Shown here piece by piece: positions 1 through 11,193 of a stretch of 64,000 bases of DNA. Each line of letters opens with the position of its first letter. Position 1 is the first letter of the stretch. Made by a program: the position numbers and the translations under genes. A model generated the notes under the pieces. The model was not told the DNA's origin, did not search any database, and saw nothing but the letters and a program-made list of their open reading frames with translations. This DNA comes from Pycnopodia helianthoides. Taxonomy: Eukaryota > Echinodermata > Asteroidea > Forcipulatida > Asteriidae. The stretch is taken from positions 16,470,009 to 16,534,008 of the forward strand of contig CM063247.1 in assembly GCA_032158295.1 (NCBI GenBank). The letters run 5' to 3'.

Positions 1-595
1 AAAAACAAAAAAAAACCTTTTTTCGAAAAGCCGCGTGTCTCGAATCTGAAAAGGCCGAGGTCACGATTGTTGCGACGTGACGTCACTTACATGACTGACT
101 ATGTCTAAACCAAGACTCATCAAGCACGCCACGATAGCACACCCCATTGTTTACATGCTCAGCTCTCTTGTGTACAATAATTTGTTCTCTCTTATTACAG
201 GTTCGAATCTCGGTAAGGACATTGCATTATTTGATTGATTACTAACGTTCCATTCCTTCCAGAAAATAAGATACAGGTAATCCATGGAGACTGGGTGAGG
301 AGGAGACAGGAAATGGGAGAGAAATAGAGAAGAAGAGAGTGTAGGAATAAGTGGTATTTTTTTTTTTCCCCACAAATATTTGGAATTTAAGCAAAATAAT
401 ATTTTTTTGAAAAACGTCCAGAGATGAAATATTCTTGAACTCAACCAAATTGATTAAATACATCCTCAAGTGTAAAAAAAAAAATCGTAAATAGCTGGTG
501 GCAAGATACGCAATTTTCGGGTTGCTGATTTGTGTTCAAAACCAACCCACAGTTGCCAGGACCAGCGTTGCTGCGCGAGGAATACAAGTTTGTTT
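1..595. other. no gene seen; A/T-rich flank
   Basis: Poly-A and poly-T tracts and a purine-rich stretch near 285-345. Short open frames here carry no recognisable domain and no splice context. Positions 596-604 form the left target duplication of the next element. Confidence 0.5.
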
Positions 596-604
596 TTCCT
601 AAGA

Positions 605-1469
605 TAGTTGCGATAATCGTAACCCTCCATCCTCCCGACGGTCGGAGACCGGAGGGTTACGAGTCATGCAGTGCAAAAAAGTGGCGAAATTGCAATTTCG
701 ACTATTTTTGTCAGACTAGTCATCAGATTTGCCCAATTTTTACCACTTTAAAAAAACATGACACACATTCTAAGAACATGGATTTGATCTTCAATGTGTA
801 ATGAATCCATTCATAACACTCTAAACATCGTTGAAAAATTATTTGAAGAAAAGACGAACAAAAACTTACCAAAAACTGACCGAAATGTCCTAGACCGCAC
901 TTCCCCTAAATGAACCAATCAGCGTAAACCAAACCGTTGTGTAGGCGTGGCGATCGTCTGTGTGCGACTGTGCGTGCACACAGTTAATGTATTTAACGGA
1001 TTTGCGCCATCTGCAGTTTGCGCTGATTAATTGCAGGAACAGCATTCCAGAATGTGCGCTCTATCTGGAAATTTTTCCTCATAAATATCCTGTGATTGTG
1101 CAACTCAACAAAATGTGCTCAACGACGGGTGCGCTTACGCTGATTGGTCGAGATGTTGCTAGGTCACGAATCGCGAGGTTCGAAAACCGGACCTGAGATT
1201 GTCTACGCTTCATGAGAAATATTAAAATATTTTCTCAATGATGTTTTGAGTATACGAATGGATTCATGACACATTGATGATCGCATCTATATATTTAGAT
1301 TGTGTGTCATGTTTTTTGAAAGTGGTAAAATTTGGGCAAATCTGGTGACTATAGTCTGACCAAAATAGTCGAAATTGCAATTTCGCCACTTTTTTGCATT
1401 GCATGACTCAGTCGTAACCCTCCGGTCTCCGACCGTCGGGAGGATGGAGGGTTACGATTATCGCAACTA
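605..1469. mobile_element. Mutator-like non-autonomous transposon with long TIRs
   Basis: Seen directly: an 865-bp element whose ends are inverted copies of each other for roughly 190-250 bp, starting TAGTTGCGATAATCG at 605 and ending with its complement at 1469. It is flanked by the 9-bp direct repeat TTCCTAAGA at 596-604 and 1470-1478. Each TIR contains its own GC-rich palindrome (around 626-660 and 1413-1450). Long TIRs plus an 8-11 bp target duplication is the signature of the Mutator (MULE) superfamily. No transposase frame is present inside, so it is non-autonomous. The intact duplication points to a fairly recent insertion. Confidence 0.8.
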
Positions 1470-1478
1470 TTCCTAAGA

Positions 1479-1989
1479 CTGCTTGCTGCGCTTGAATAAA
1501 GTCTAATTTTGGCAAGATCCGGTTTAAAAATAGAACTCCATGTGCATAAACGTGAAGGGCAAAAAGTTTTGTATAGAATTTTGTACATGTAGCTCTGTAC
1601 GAGGTTCATGGAGACGATAGCGGATCAAACCTCATAATTCATGTAATTGCAATTCTTGGGCACACGTCATCTCTTGGCATTCATTCCTTGCTCTATAGTC
1701 TATGGTTCAATAAAAAAGACTTACCCCGAAATGCCTGAGGTCTGCTTGGAATTTGCAGCCATTCTCCGGCCGGCTGTTCGCTGTGATCATGGAGTAATTT
1801 GAAGTGATTTCCGATTACCCGCAGACGACGACAAATGACAGACGGATTTTAAAAACAAACAAACTGCAGCACAGACAGACAATACTTATGGAAATCAACG
1901 TCTGGGTACCGTAATTTTGACAGTACCCGACTATACCAAACCACGGGCAAAAATCCCAATACAAAATCCGTGAGAACGAGCGGGGAGAT
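1479..1989. other. no feature recognised
   Basis: Unique-looking sequence between two transposable elements. No long open frame with domain content and no RNA gene motif was seen. Confidence 0.4.
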
Positions 1990-2403
1990 TTTATTTGTTG
2001 ATCAACAAACCGCGCTGGTTGGTATGGAGGGCCGAATGTTAGCCAAACACTCAATCGTATTAACAGATGTTTCAACTAAATTCAATATTTTCTGCAAACT
2101 TTCAATTAGGTAAAGTACTCTCATGATTGGTTGCTTTGCTTCCAACAAATTCAACACTATTTTTTTTAATACTTGTGCAATATTGTTAAAAGCTGTGGCT
2201 ATCTGGTTTTGCGTTTATGGCTTCCCATAGTTTTCCGACCTCGGTGGGCAAAAACTTGGGCTGTGACGTTGCAAAAGTAATTAAAGGTCTATAAATAGAA
2301 ATTTGTTTTAATTTCAAGGGTGAAAAATTAAGTCTTGGAAATTATAATCAATAACTAGACACCTTTTCTCACGATACTTGATAGATTTTCCCCCGAAAAT
2401 TAA

Positions 2404-2791
2404 AGGAACATTACAGAATTGGTTTTTGCTAACAAAACAGTTGCTGACAGTGTAAGCACTTTATGTAATCCACCAAATACATAAACTGACAAACCTGTAG
2501 AAGTTTGAGATCGATCGGCCATCTGGGTCACGAGAAAATAGTGAAAAAACGATTACACATTTGCATGAAATCATATAGATTAAACAAATGAATAAAACGC
2601 TCACTGAGCGATTTAAACTCCATTCGGAAAATTAGTTTATTCATTTCTCATCAAATATGGCATTTCAGACAGAAATATTTCAAGGGAAGTTTTCTACTAT
2701 CATCATCTTTAGACCGTGTAAGTTTTATGTAAATCTGTGATCAAAAAGTATATTTTACAAGTTTTTTTCTTACCAATTCTGTAATGTTCCT
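2404..2791. mobile_element. TTAA-flanked MITE, AGGAACATTACAG family
   Basis: 388 bp with termini AGGAACATTACAGAATTGG and the complement, bounded by TTAA at 2400-2403 and 2792-2795. A second copy in opposite orientation lies at 38688-39071. The interior carries a core shared with the other TTAA-flanked families of this window. TTAA duplications are the hallmark of the piggyBac superfamily; assignment beyond that is inference. Confidence 0.75.
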
Positions 2792-2854
2792 TTAAATTGT
2801 AAAAACGACCTGATCATTATAGTATAGAAATACTGCTTCAAGTGATGTGGTTAA

Positions 2855-2890
2855 AACCATTGATCTACAGTATAATGTAGATCAATGGTT
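2855..2890. repeat. perfect 15-bp hairpin
   Basis: Arms 2855-2869 and 2876-2890 are exact inverted complements with a 6-nt loop. Low GC and no T-run, so it is not a bacterial-type terminator. Probably the tip of a foldback repeat. Confidence 0.6.
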
Positions 2891-3964
2891 AAAACTACGA
2901 TGCCCGAGGCGAGGGCGTCGTAGTATTTACCTTAGCACGAGTAAAAGCAGTCAATATTTGTTTTATAACACCCCGTACAAAAGACGTCTAGGTACCATGA
3001 AGCTGCTGTTGCTATGGGTATAGACCTTTCTTTTGCAACGTCACAGCCTGAGTTTTTGCCAACCGAGATCGGAAAACTATGGTAAGCCATGAATGCAAAA
3101 CAAACACAGATAGCCACAGTTTTTAACAATGTTACACAAAGTATTCAAAAATAGTGTTGAATTTGTTGGAAACAAAGCAACCAATCATGAGAGGTACTTT
3201 ACTTAGTTGAAAGTTTGCAGAAAATGGTGAAATTTGGTGAAACATCTGTTAACACGATTGAGAGTTTTGCTAAAATTTGGCCTTCCATGCCAACCAGCGC
3301 GGTTTGTTTATCAACAAAAGAAAGGTCTATAGTACATTGGTTGCCATGTGATAGTACATCGTTTGCCATGTGATAGTACCGCGCAGTTCGCGCGCGGTTT
3401 CTAGTAAAACTAAGACATATCATGTGACGCGCTCCAAACCAACAAAAGGCAGAATATTTGTAAGGGGTGTTATAAATCAAAATAGAAGCTGCACAGAATC
3501 GCTGCCTTGTACGATCTGTATCTATGTGTTTCTTTTATTTCGTCCACTATTGGAGAAAATGGGAGGGGGTGGGCCTCTCGGATATGCTGTATGATACTGA
3601 ATATTCAATATTTCGTCAGACCTATTGCTGACAACGCAGATGAAAAATTAATGAATGATTCATTTTTTGACGTCCAATCACGAGCTTCCCTCATGAACTT
3701 TGTGCCGTGTCATGCTTTCTGTGCGCGTGACGCGATGCGAGTGTTAGCTCTGCCAAGGCGTCGCAGTTTTCACTCCACAAAAGGCGCCGTAAAACCACCG
3801 TACAACTGTGCATAATTTGTTATCACATCGCACGACGCCCGTACTACTACGGCCGCATGCGGAGGCCGTCAGGCCGACAGCCTTGTACCGTCTGTATCTA
3901 TGTGTAATAATCTTTTGTCTTTGCCTTCTCCCTTTCCCCCACAGATATCCATATTAAATATGGA

Positions 3965-4086
3965 AGAAAGTTGGAAGGTTGGAAGGTTTGAAGAAAAGTA
4001 AGTAATTATTTAATAGGTCAGACTATTTTTTTTTTAAAGTCTGCCCTATTAAATAATTATTTACTTTTTTCCAACCTTCCAACCCT
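3965..4086. repeat. inverted repeat around TTGGAAGG / AATAATTATTTA
   Basis: The left arm (about 3970-4027) and right arm (about 4038-4086) form a near-complete hairpin with a T-rich loop. Likely a short foldback transposon; no target duplication was confirmed. Confidence 0.55.
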
Positions 4087-4200
4087 ATTGACTTAACACA
4101 TGACTTTTCTACCTGTCACATGCCCCTCTTATAATTATCAGAAGTAGAAAAAAAAATCATATGGCATACTAAAGCTAGTCCTAACTTGAATTTTAGATGT

Positions 4201-4433
4201 AATAGATCCTTCCCATGAAATATGTTAATTACATTCACGCATGCGTACAGACGCGCTTGCTGGTTGGCAAACGCCGTAGAGTTGTGCACAAGGCAGACGC
4301 ACAAACGCGTGTGCGTCACGCCACCATCAGTCCCATGCAAAAAGGCGCGATGTTCACTCATTTTGCCAACCAGTAGGGAGAGTGCGCACGCGCGATGTTC
4401 AATTTGCATATTTCATGGGAAGGGTCTATTAGA
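4201..4433. mobile_element. MITE with 25-bp TIRs
   Basis: Termini TAATAGATCCTTCCCATGAA and its complement with one mismatch, about 233 bp apart. A second internal inverted pair (CTGGTTGGCAAA near 4259 and its complement near 4362) supports a full-length foldback structure. No coding content. Confidence 0.65.
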
Positions 4434-4435
4434 TT

Positions 4436-4947
4436 AAGATGCTTAACTAATTAGTCACGTGACAGCAGTGCGAACATTTAATTAGTCAATCTTCTGTCCA
4501 TCATATCTCAAGAAGTATACATCCTATCCTCAAACTATTTTCAGTAATGGACTTGTATTGTATTGTAATGGCAATTCTGGCCTAATATTCGCCATCACGT
4601 CATTCACGACGTCACTTTTTCGCGTTTTCTATCTGTGTAAAAAACCAATGGCTCTAAAAAATAATGTTTAAAACACAACTTTTCAGAATAAGTTACATTG
4701 TAGTTTAATTATAATACGCAAATCATGTAAAACACAAATGCTTTTACTAAGAGTTATTCCAGGCCATAATCAAATACAATGTAGTTTCACGATAATTAAC
4801 GATTTTAGATTGGTAAATCTGACCCCATGAATCAAAGTCTGTAGTGCGCAATCACGGCAATGCGTCGGAGTTGTGCATGGCAAACATAATGTCATTCCTA
4901 GGTCGAATGGGATAAGTTACATACCATCTTATAACTTAAAAAATAAT
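4436..4947. other. no feature recognised
   Basis: AT-rich sequence between a MITE and a tandem array. No supported gene or RNA. Confidence 0.35.
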
Positions 4948-5535
4948 ATCTCCTGAACCACATGTCATAAAGTCGTAATGTTTGTGCTGTCTTGTAGCTT
5001 ACAACACTTGTGACATTTTGTTCAAACGGATGACCCTACTAATAAAAGTAAAATTTCACCTTTATTTCCGGTCCAAACAGAAAGCTACAAAATTGAAATA
5101 ATCATATCTCCTGAATCACATGTCATTAAGTCGTAATGTTTGTAGTTTACAACACTTGTGACATTTTATTAACTTATAGTGATCATTCAATTTTGACCTT
5201 TCCTACCGGTCCAAACAGGAAGTTCAAAGTATAAAAATAATGATCTCCTGAACCACATGTCATAAAGTCGTAATTTTTGTATTGTTTTGTAGCTTACAAC
5301 AATGGCGACATTTTATTCAAAAAGATGACCGACTTTGACCTTCACTTCCGGTCCAAACAGGAAGATCAAAACTTTAAAACACCATATCTCCAGAACCACA
5401 TGTCATAAAGTCGTAATGTTTGTGTTGTATTGTAGATTACAACACTTGCAACATTTTACATAGAACGATGACCCACTTTGACCTTCATTTCCGGTCCAAA
5501 CAGGAAGCTCAAAACTTTAAATCATCATATCTCCT
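4948..5535. repeat. tandem array, ~140-160 bp unit, about four copies
   Basis: The block starting TATCTCCTGAACCACATGTC recurs near 4950, 5105, 5247 and 5385, with a partial copy near 5526. Each unit also carries GGTCCAAACAGGAAG. Copies have diverged by point changes and small indels, so the array is not young. Confidence 0.7.
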
Positions 5536-6353
5536 TGTCCGGAGCCTCCTTTTGGAAATTTCTTGCCTGAAATGTACAGATGTACTTTGTACTGCCACAA
5601 ACAAATCATATAAATACATGTGGGACATGTTAGGCTGGTCACTTCCCACTAAATAGACACTTTAACCCAAAATTGAAAAGGCAATATTTATTTAATTTTA
5701 CAAGAATGAAGAAACAAAACCAATGTCATGTTCAGGTGGGATATTTTATTTGACAAAAGATAGCAGCACCTCAGCTAGACAGACACGAAATAATTATAAT
5801 GTGATTGACACATACACATTTGTTATAATACAAAAACATGTTTACAAATTGCAGTTGGTAAAAAAAAATTTGTCAATAGCTAAAGGATGGAATTTTAACG
5901 CAGAACTTGATGAAGTGTCACTTATTAGAAAGAAATTCAACATTTGATTAAGACATTTTAAAAGCATGTGCATAACATTGGTACAAGATTAAAGTAAAAA
6001 ATCTTCACATATTTACATCTTATATGGTAAAAAGATGGTCTCCCGGACTCATGGTAGAAAAACTTTCAGTGAACAATTTCTTGACAGTTTACCAATGTTG
6101 CCGCATGGGTTTTTGGGTTATGCAGTAACAATGATTTGATGTTGGTTGGTACATTTTGTGTACATGTACAGTACATTGTTACTCCTTACAATACATGGCC
6201 ACTGTCTGCTAATGGGCTGCCATTGTGGGAGTCAAATTGCATATGTAAGCCATAAGATGCCGGTCTCACCATGTGCCACGCCTAGAAGGAAGAGTAACAC
6301 TAAGAGAATGTGACTCCCAAGATTGGGTCAGTACACACATTTCACCAGAGGTT
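5536..6353. other. no feature recognised
   Basis: AT-rich, with a short open frame (5723-5947, plus) that has no domain features. Could be untranslated or intergenic DNA. Confidence 0.3.
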
Positions 6354-6535
6354 TTGGCCAGGATTTGGTAAAGGGGGTCCAGGTTTGCTGGATATTTAAA
6401 AACTGGGTGTCCAAATTGTTCACTTACAATAATTTACATGTTAATGACAGATAAAACAGAGTGTCCAAATTTAAAACAGGGTGTCCAAAAGACACCCAGA
6501 CACCCCTCTGGCTAACACTACGATTTCATGTACAG
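6354..6535 (+). repeat. dispersed repeat, copy 1 of 2
   Basis: Aligns to 7993-8145: both read from a GCCAGGATT block through GGGTGTCCAAATTGTT to a CCAAAAGACAC block. Copy 1 has a small extra segment in the middle. Function unknown; likely a transposon fragment. Confidence 0.55.
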
Positions 6536-6743
6536 TTAGTCTTTTTTCTGCCCGCTCAAATTTTGCCTCGTAACTTTTACTGAAACAATACATCATTTGG
6601 TGTCAAGAATTTGGTTTTGTTTGTTCATATTGATTTTAATTAAATAGATGTATACAAAATGGTAAGGTCACTGGCTCAATTTCATTGCTTTGCTTACCAC
6701 AGAATTCTGCAGCCCACAGAACATACATGTATGTGTCTCTTAA

Positions 6744-7122
6744 AGACACTGGACACCTTTGGTAATTGTCAAAGACCAGTCTTCTCACTTGGTGTATCTC
6801 AACATATGGATAAAATAACAAACCTGTAAAAACTTGAGCTCAATTGGTCGTCAAAGTTGCGAGATAACTATAAAAGAAAAAAACACCCTTGTCACACAAA
6901 GTTGTGTGCTTTCAGATGGTTGATTTCGAGACCTCAAATTCTAATTCTGAGGTCTCGAAATCAAATTCGTGGAAAATTACTTCTTTCTCGAAAACTATGT
7001 CACTTCAGAGGGAGCCGTTTCTCACAATGTTTTATACTGTCAACCTCTCCCCATTACTCGTTACCAAGTAAGGTTTTATGCTAATAATTATTTTGAGTAG
7101 TTACCAATAGTGTCCACTGCCT
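6744..7122. mobile_element. TTAA-flanked MITE, AGACACTGGACAC family
   Basis: 379 bp, TTAA at 6740-6743 and 7123-7126, termini AGACACTGGACACC and GTGTCCACTGCCT. Contains an internal palindrome (about 6925-6962, GGTCTCGAAATC). Shares the conserved core with the other TTAA families (about 6815-6875). Confidence 0.75.
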
Positions 7123-7126
7123 TTAA

Positions 7127-7462
7127 AGGCCCTGTACACTATTGGTAAGATCGAAAAACATAAATGTTCACAGATTCAAACATAACTTACATAATTTATA
7201 ATAAGTAATGGTAGAAAGGGTTCCTTAAAATATTTCTGCCTAAAATGCTATCGTTTCTGAGAAATGAGTAAAACAACAGTTTTTATCACGCGTGATAAAA
7301 ATTTGATGTTTGAAAAAACAGAAAAACACTCTTTTCACTATTTTCTTGTGACCTCGATGACCAATTGAGCTCAAACTTTCACAAGTTTGTTTGTTCATGC
7401 ATGTTAAATCACACAAAATGTGGACACTGATTTTGAGCCGTTACCAAAAGTGTACAATACCT
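7127..7462. mobile_element. TTAA-flanked MITE, AGGCCCTGTACACT family
   Basis: 336 bp abutting the preceding MITE; the two share a single TTAA (7123-7126), and a third TTAA lies at 7463-7466. Termini AGGCCCTGTACACTATTGG and its near complement. Other copies: about 31731-32073, 34763-35104 and 37801-38134. Confidence 0.8.
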
Positions 7463-7992
7463 TTAACAGGCGCTGTAGTGTAAGCACAGAATTCTGCGGT
7501 AAGCAGAGCCAACGAAAATTAGACCCTGGTGTTACTTGGTTTTGCTTTTTACTCTGCTTTTGGGTAACTTAATTTGTGATAAAAGCACTGCTGTACATGA
7601 TATTATCAAAGTAAGGTTTTTAAATACAGCCTAGATGATAAATTGCAGAGACAAAGTTTCAGAAATATAAAGTGCACTCTTTGGTCGTAATGAAAATTAT
7701 GAGAAATTTACAAGGTGTGACTAACCACATTAAGAATATGTACGTTTTCAGCGAGAATCTTGGTGGCATTCATGCTGTTGATCTTACACACATGTATAAT
7801 ATATTGGTAAGCAATCTATAACCGTTCTAATTTATTGAATTATATGTACTCATGAGGCCAAGCATGAAAAAAAGAAAACCATCATACTGTTGAAATTAAT
7901 CGGATAAACAATATTTTGGATTGTTTTGGGAAACGAACTTAATAAGAAGAAGAGGCATGATCAATGCTCCATGTGACTCTTTATACATAAGC

Positions 7993-8145
7993 CAGGATTG
8001 GGTAAACATGGTAAAAGGTGTCAAAATTTGCTGGAAATTTAAAAAAATGGGTGTCCAAATTGTTTACTTACAATACATTTACAGGGTGTCCAAATTTAAA
8101 ACAGGGAGTCCAAAAGACACACAGACACTCTTCTGGACAACACTA
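7993..8145 (+). repeat. dispersed repeat, copy 2 of 2
   Basis: Diverged copy of 6354-6535, with matching GGGTGTCCAAATTGTT and AAAGACACACAGACAC blocks. Confidence 0.5.
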
Positions 8146-8350
8146 TGGGTTCGATACATGTTGATTGACAATTTTTAGCTGGTTGCATTCCTATAAAGAG
8201 TACGTACATGTAGATGGTTTATCACATAATACAATGCTTATTATGTGCGTGCTTTGCACCTCAAGGCTCACTTACACACTACATGTACAGTGGCTAGTGG
8301 AGTCAGAACATCCCTCAATCATGACAGATAGATCAACAGTTGATCATTAA

Positions 8351-8706
8351 AGGCAAAGTATACCTTTGGTTTTTAAAAACCATTCAATTGTTTTAATCCT
8401 ATATAAATGTAGAACTAACCTGTGAAAATTTTATTTCAAAAGGTGGTAGCGTTTTTGAGATATCGCCAAAAATCTGGAGCTGTTAGTGTTATGTCCACGC
8501 ATGAAGAATAATCCAGGGAATACACAATCTGAGAAACGTTTCTGAGATTCAAATTTTGGGGGATAAAAACTGACAACTTTTGCATATCCACATTATTTTC
8601 AGTTGAAATATTTCTCAAAATGCTTTATACTATCGAAAGTTGCGGTACTTCTAACCAAGTAGGTTTTTATTGCCATAAATTTTTAGTGATTACCAATCGT
8701 ATTCCT
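8351..8706. mobile_element. TTAA-flanked MITE, AGGCAAAGT family
   Basis: 356 bp, TTAA at 8347-8350 and 8707-8710. A close copy lies at 14415-14777 in a slc30a5 intron and a truncated left end starts at 63979. Termini are less perfectly paired than in the other families. Confidence 0.7.
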
Positions 8707-8817
8707 TTAACCCAAATTCCCTCAAGTCATTTTCAAGGATCCTTCTTCACCCTGACAAAACCCATCATTACTATGGTAACTCAACAAACAAACTGTTGCG
8801 ACTTTGATGGCCATTTG

Positions 8818-8890
8818 TCTGATCCCATGTAAAGCATAGGCCTATCAACAGTTTACTAGTACAGTCCTCAACCCAACGGAATCAAACAAA
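8818..8890 (+). repeat. single diverged unit of the 100-bp satellite
   Basis: Matches the CAGTTTACTAGTACAGTCCTC block of the array at 23988-25045, but as one copy. Suggests that the array amplified from a dispersed repeat rather than from unique intron sequence. Confidence 0.55.
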
Positions 8891-9247
8891 ACACACAGTT
8901 GGATACACAGTTGAATTTGGAATGGTTGGGGACAGTTAAGGTTAAACTTAAAGTGAAAGTAACAGGTTTGAGATTACATGTAGGCCTGTTGCCCTGGTCT
9001 TGGTTTCCCCTAGGCTTTATCAAAGATTTTCCAATGGAAGTGCACTTTGCAAAATGAAAATGGCCTTGCCCTTTCAAAGATAAAGTTCCAGGACTGTGAA
9101 ACATGTATAAATCAAGGCAATGTTTTTGCATCTCATTTGGATAATTCTTTGGTTATTACGACTTTGGTCATACAATACATCTTGAGCAAACATGCACATG
9201 AGAAAAACCTCATAATTTTTAACGAAAAATTCAGATTGCTTTTGTAT
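8891..9247. other. fem1b downstream flank
   Basis: Lies 3' of the minus-strand FEM1B stop. About 9030-9108 resembles part of the element at 58055-58220 (GTTCCAGGACTG block). No clear polyadenylation signal was picked out close to the stop. Confidence 0.35.
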
Positions 9248-11193
9248 TCAGTGTAGTTCAATAAAATTCTCTAAGGTCTGTGGTACAAGACCTTTGTACC
9301 TCAACCCATGTTTCATAATGGTTCTAGCGGCGATGCACCTTAGCGATGGTTTGATGTGAGCGATGAGTATTATCTCCGCTACGCTGGTCGTTGACACCTC
9401 GCAGGCCGTCTTCTTATCATCGTTAGTCCTATCCAAGTGACAGCCACCCTTGGCCAAGAGCACAATGATCGAGTGCAGGGTCATGAAGTCGCTTATCGGC
9501 TTGTTGTACTGGACAACAACATGGAGAGGAGTGTTGCCGAGATGGTCTGTCTTGTTAGGATCCGCACCGCATTCCAGAAACAACTCCACGAGTTTGACGC
9601 AGGGGAAATAGCAGATGTTATTCGTGTGGAAATCATCCACTACCGTGAGTTGGTTGACTGCCATATGCAGAGGGGTGGATCTGTTCGAAGTTCTCGGGTT
9701 GATAGCGATGAACCGGTACACAAGTTTCTTATACACGTACTCTTGATCTTTTGTTTTGAGACGTTGCTGTTAGTAATGACCATCAAGATGTACAGTGTTG
9801 TGAGAATGTCGGCATCGAATACACTCTGCAACAGTTTCCTTTCCACTTCTTCTTCGGCCATTTTCAGTTTGGCCTGCCAGCATTCAAGCTCCATCACGGC
9901 TGCCGTGAGTATATGGAAAATGTCCGCGAACGCGACGTCCTCCCCGATGTGTATCATCTGGGAGAAGACCTGAGCAAAGCGTAGGATGTCCTTCTGGATG
10001 GAGCGCGTGAGCTGCTGTCGGATGTCCATGGCGTGCTTCCACAGTGTGATGCAGTTTCCAAACTGCATGCTGTCTGCACATACCGCCCCTCGGAAGATGA
10101 TCGGGTGGAGCAGTTCGGGATTCTGCTGACCGAGGATTCGTTCTCGAATGATCAACGCCTCCATCTGAAGAGTGAAATGCTCATTCTTGATTTCTTTGAG
10201 CTCCTTCAATGTTACACATTCTCTATGGTTGCCATACGCAGCGTGAGGTTCAGTTAGTTCCTTGACTTTACTGTCTTCCGAGTCTAGGTATCGGTGTAGC
10301 ATAGCGAGGTAAAAATAATGATATGTCTTAGCGATGTCATAATGCTCCTTGTCATTTGCATAGGATGATCCCAGTAATTCAAGAGCCTGGATTTTCTCCG
10401 TCTTGGAAACTTCTGGCAAAGACATAAGAAACTCGGCAACCTCAGCCATGCCGTTATCACAGGCGACCATGAGTGGTGTTAGTCCGTGCTCATTCTTGAG
10501 CATTTTCGCTTCGTGCTGCACAAGAAGTTTCACTATTTCCAACCGACCACACTCGGCCGTGAAATGCATTGCTGAAGCACCGCAATGAGCCTGGGCGTTC
10601 ACGTCTCCCCCATTAGCCAGAAGGTAGGTCACGACATCATAATGTCCTTTGTAGCTCGCTATCATGATGCACGTGTTGCCGTATTTATTAGGCTTGTGAA
10701 TATTGGCGTTATTCTGCACCAAGCATTTCACCACGTTCAACTTTCCGTCGTAGCATGCTGCCCTCAGCGGTGTCGAATCCGACACTGTGGAGTGGTTCAC
10801 ATCCGCTTTGTGTTGCACCAGGGACTGCACCACGTCGTAGTGACCCGCACCCGCGGCACTCCACAGAGCTGTTGCGCCCTCAATGACATACCCATTGAAT
10901 TTCACTGTGCCCGTCTGCTCCGTGTCAACGCCATACTGGTCAAGTAACAACTTCACTACAGTGTTGTGCCCGTTTCGAGCAGCAGCAACTAAGGAGGTAC
11001 ATTTGTAGTCGTCATTTTCAATCAATTCGGAGAGAACTAACTTAATGATTGCCGGCGACTTGTCGTGAAGTAATGCCCCTAAAGTTATGGCCTTACCGAG
11101 TTTTGCTGCGTTGAACACTCGCCGACTCAACACAGAAATACTTTGCAATTGGGGTTCCTGTATAGGTGGCGGGAGAGGCGAATAAATCGGCAT
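9248..11193 (-). CDS. FEM1B-like CUL2 E3 ligase substrate receptor, single exon with one frameshift
   Basis: FEM1 proteins are ankyrin-repeat receptors that bring C-degron substrates to CUL2-RBX1 via Elongin B/C. From the ATG at 11193, ankyrin repeats run from about residue 25 to 290 (GATALWSAAGAGHYDVV, STPLRAACYDGKLNVVK), then a TPR-like helical part (RERILG, GAVCADSMQFGNCI, RFAQVFSQMIH), two C-terminal ankyrin repeats (STPLHMAVN, NTPLHVVVQYN) and an Elongin-binding VHL-box (SLRCIAAR) before the stop at 9248. The QTGTV and HYDIAKTYHYFYLAML stretches resemble FEM1B more than FEM1A/C. The frame changes once, at about 9748-9758, in an A4-C-A4 stretch; one extra base would join both parts. The N-terminus is some 20 residues longer than I expect for the family. 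The rest shows no damage, so a homopolymer sequencing error is likelier than a pseudogene. Confidence 0.88.

Larger units (their letters stand above)
1990..3320. repeat. large foldback element with ~285-bp inverted arms
   Basis: The segment about 1996-2278 reappears in inverted orientation at about 3031-3319 with moderate divergence (both contain the motif for AACCGCGCTGG and a region ending at GACGTTGCAAAA). The 750-bp interior contains a separate MITE (2404-2791) and a perfect short hairpin (2855-2890). Both arms end at a related GGTCTATA motif. Best read as a non-autonomous foldback transposon that later received a MITE. No target duplication was identified. Confidence 0.6.
6670..7545. mobile_element. 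MITE split by two nested TTAA-MITEs
   Basis: The left half (about 6670-6739) contains GCTTACCACAGAATTCTGC and the right half (about 7467-7545) the complementary end AGAATTCTGCGGTAAGC. An intact relative with the same ends lies at 23838-23962. Two other MITEs (6744-7122 and 7127-7462) occupy the middle. Confidence 0.65.

Noticed and set aside
7750..7806. Possible small plus-strand exon (TTTCAG ... GTAAGC)
   Set aside because: Only about 18 codons, no partner exons and no recognised protein.
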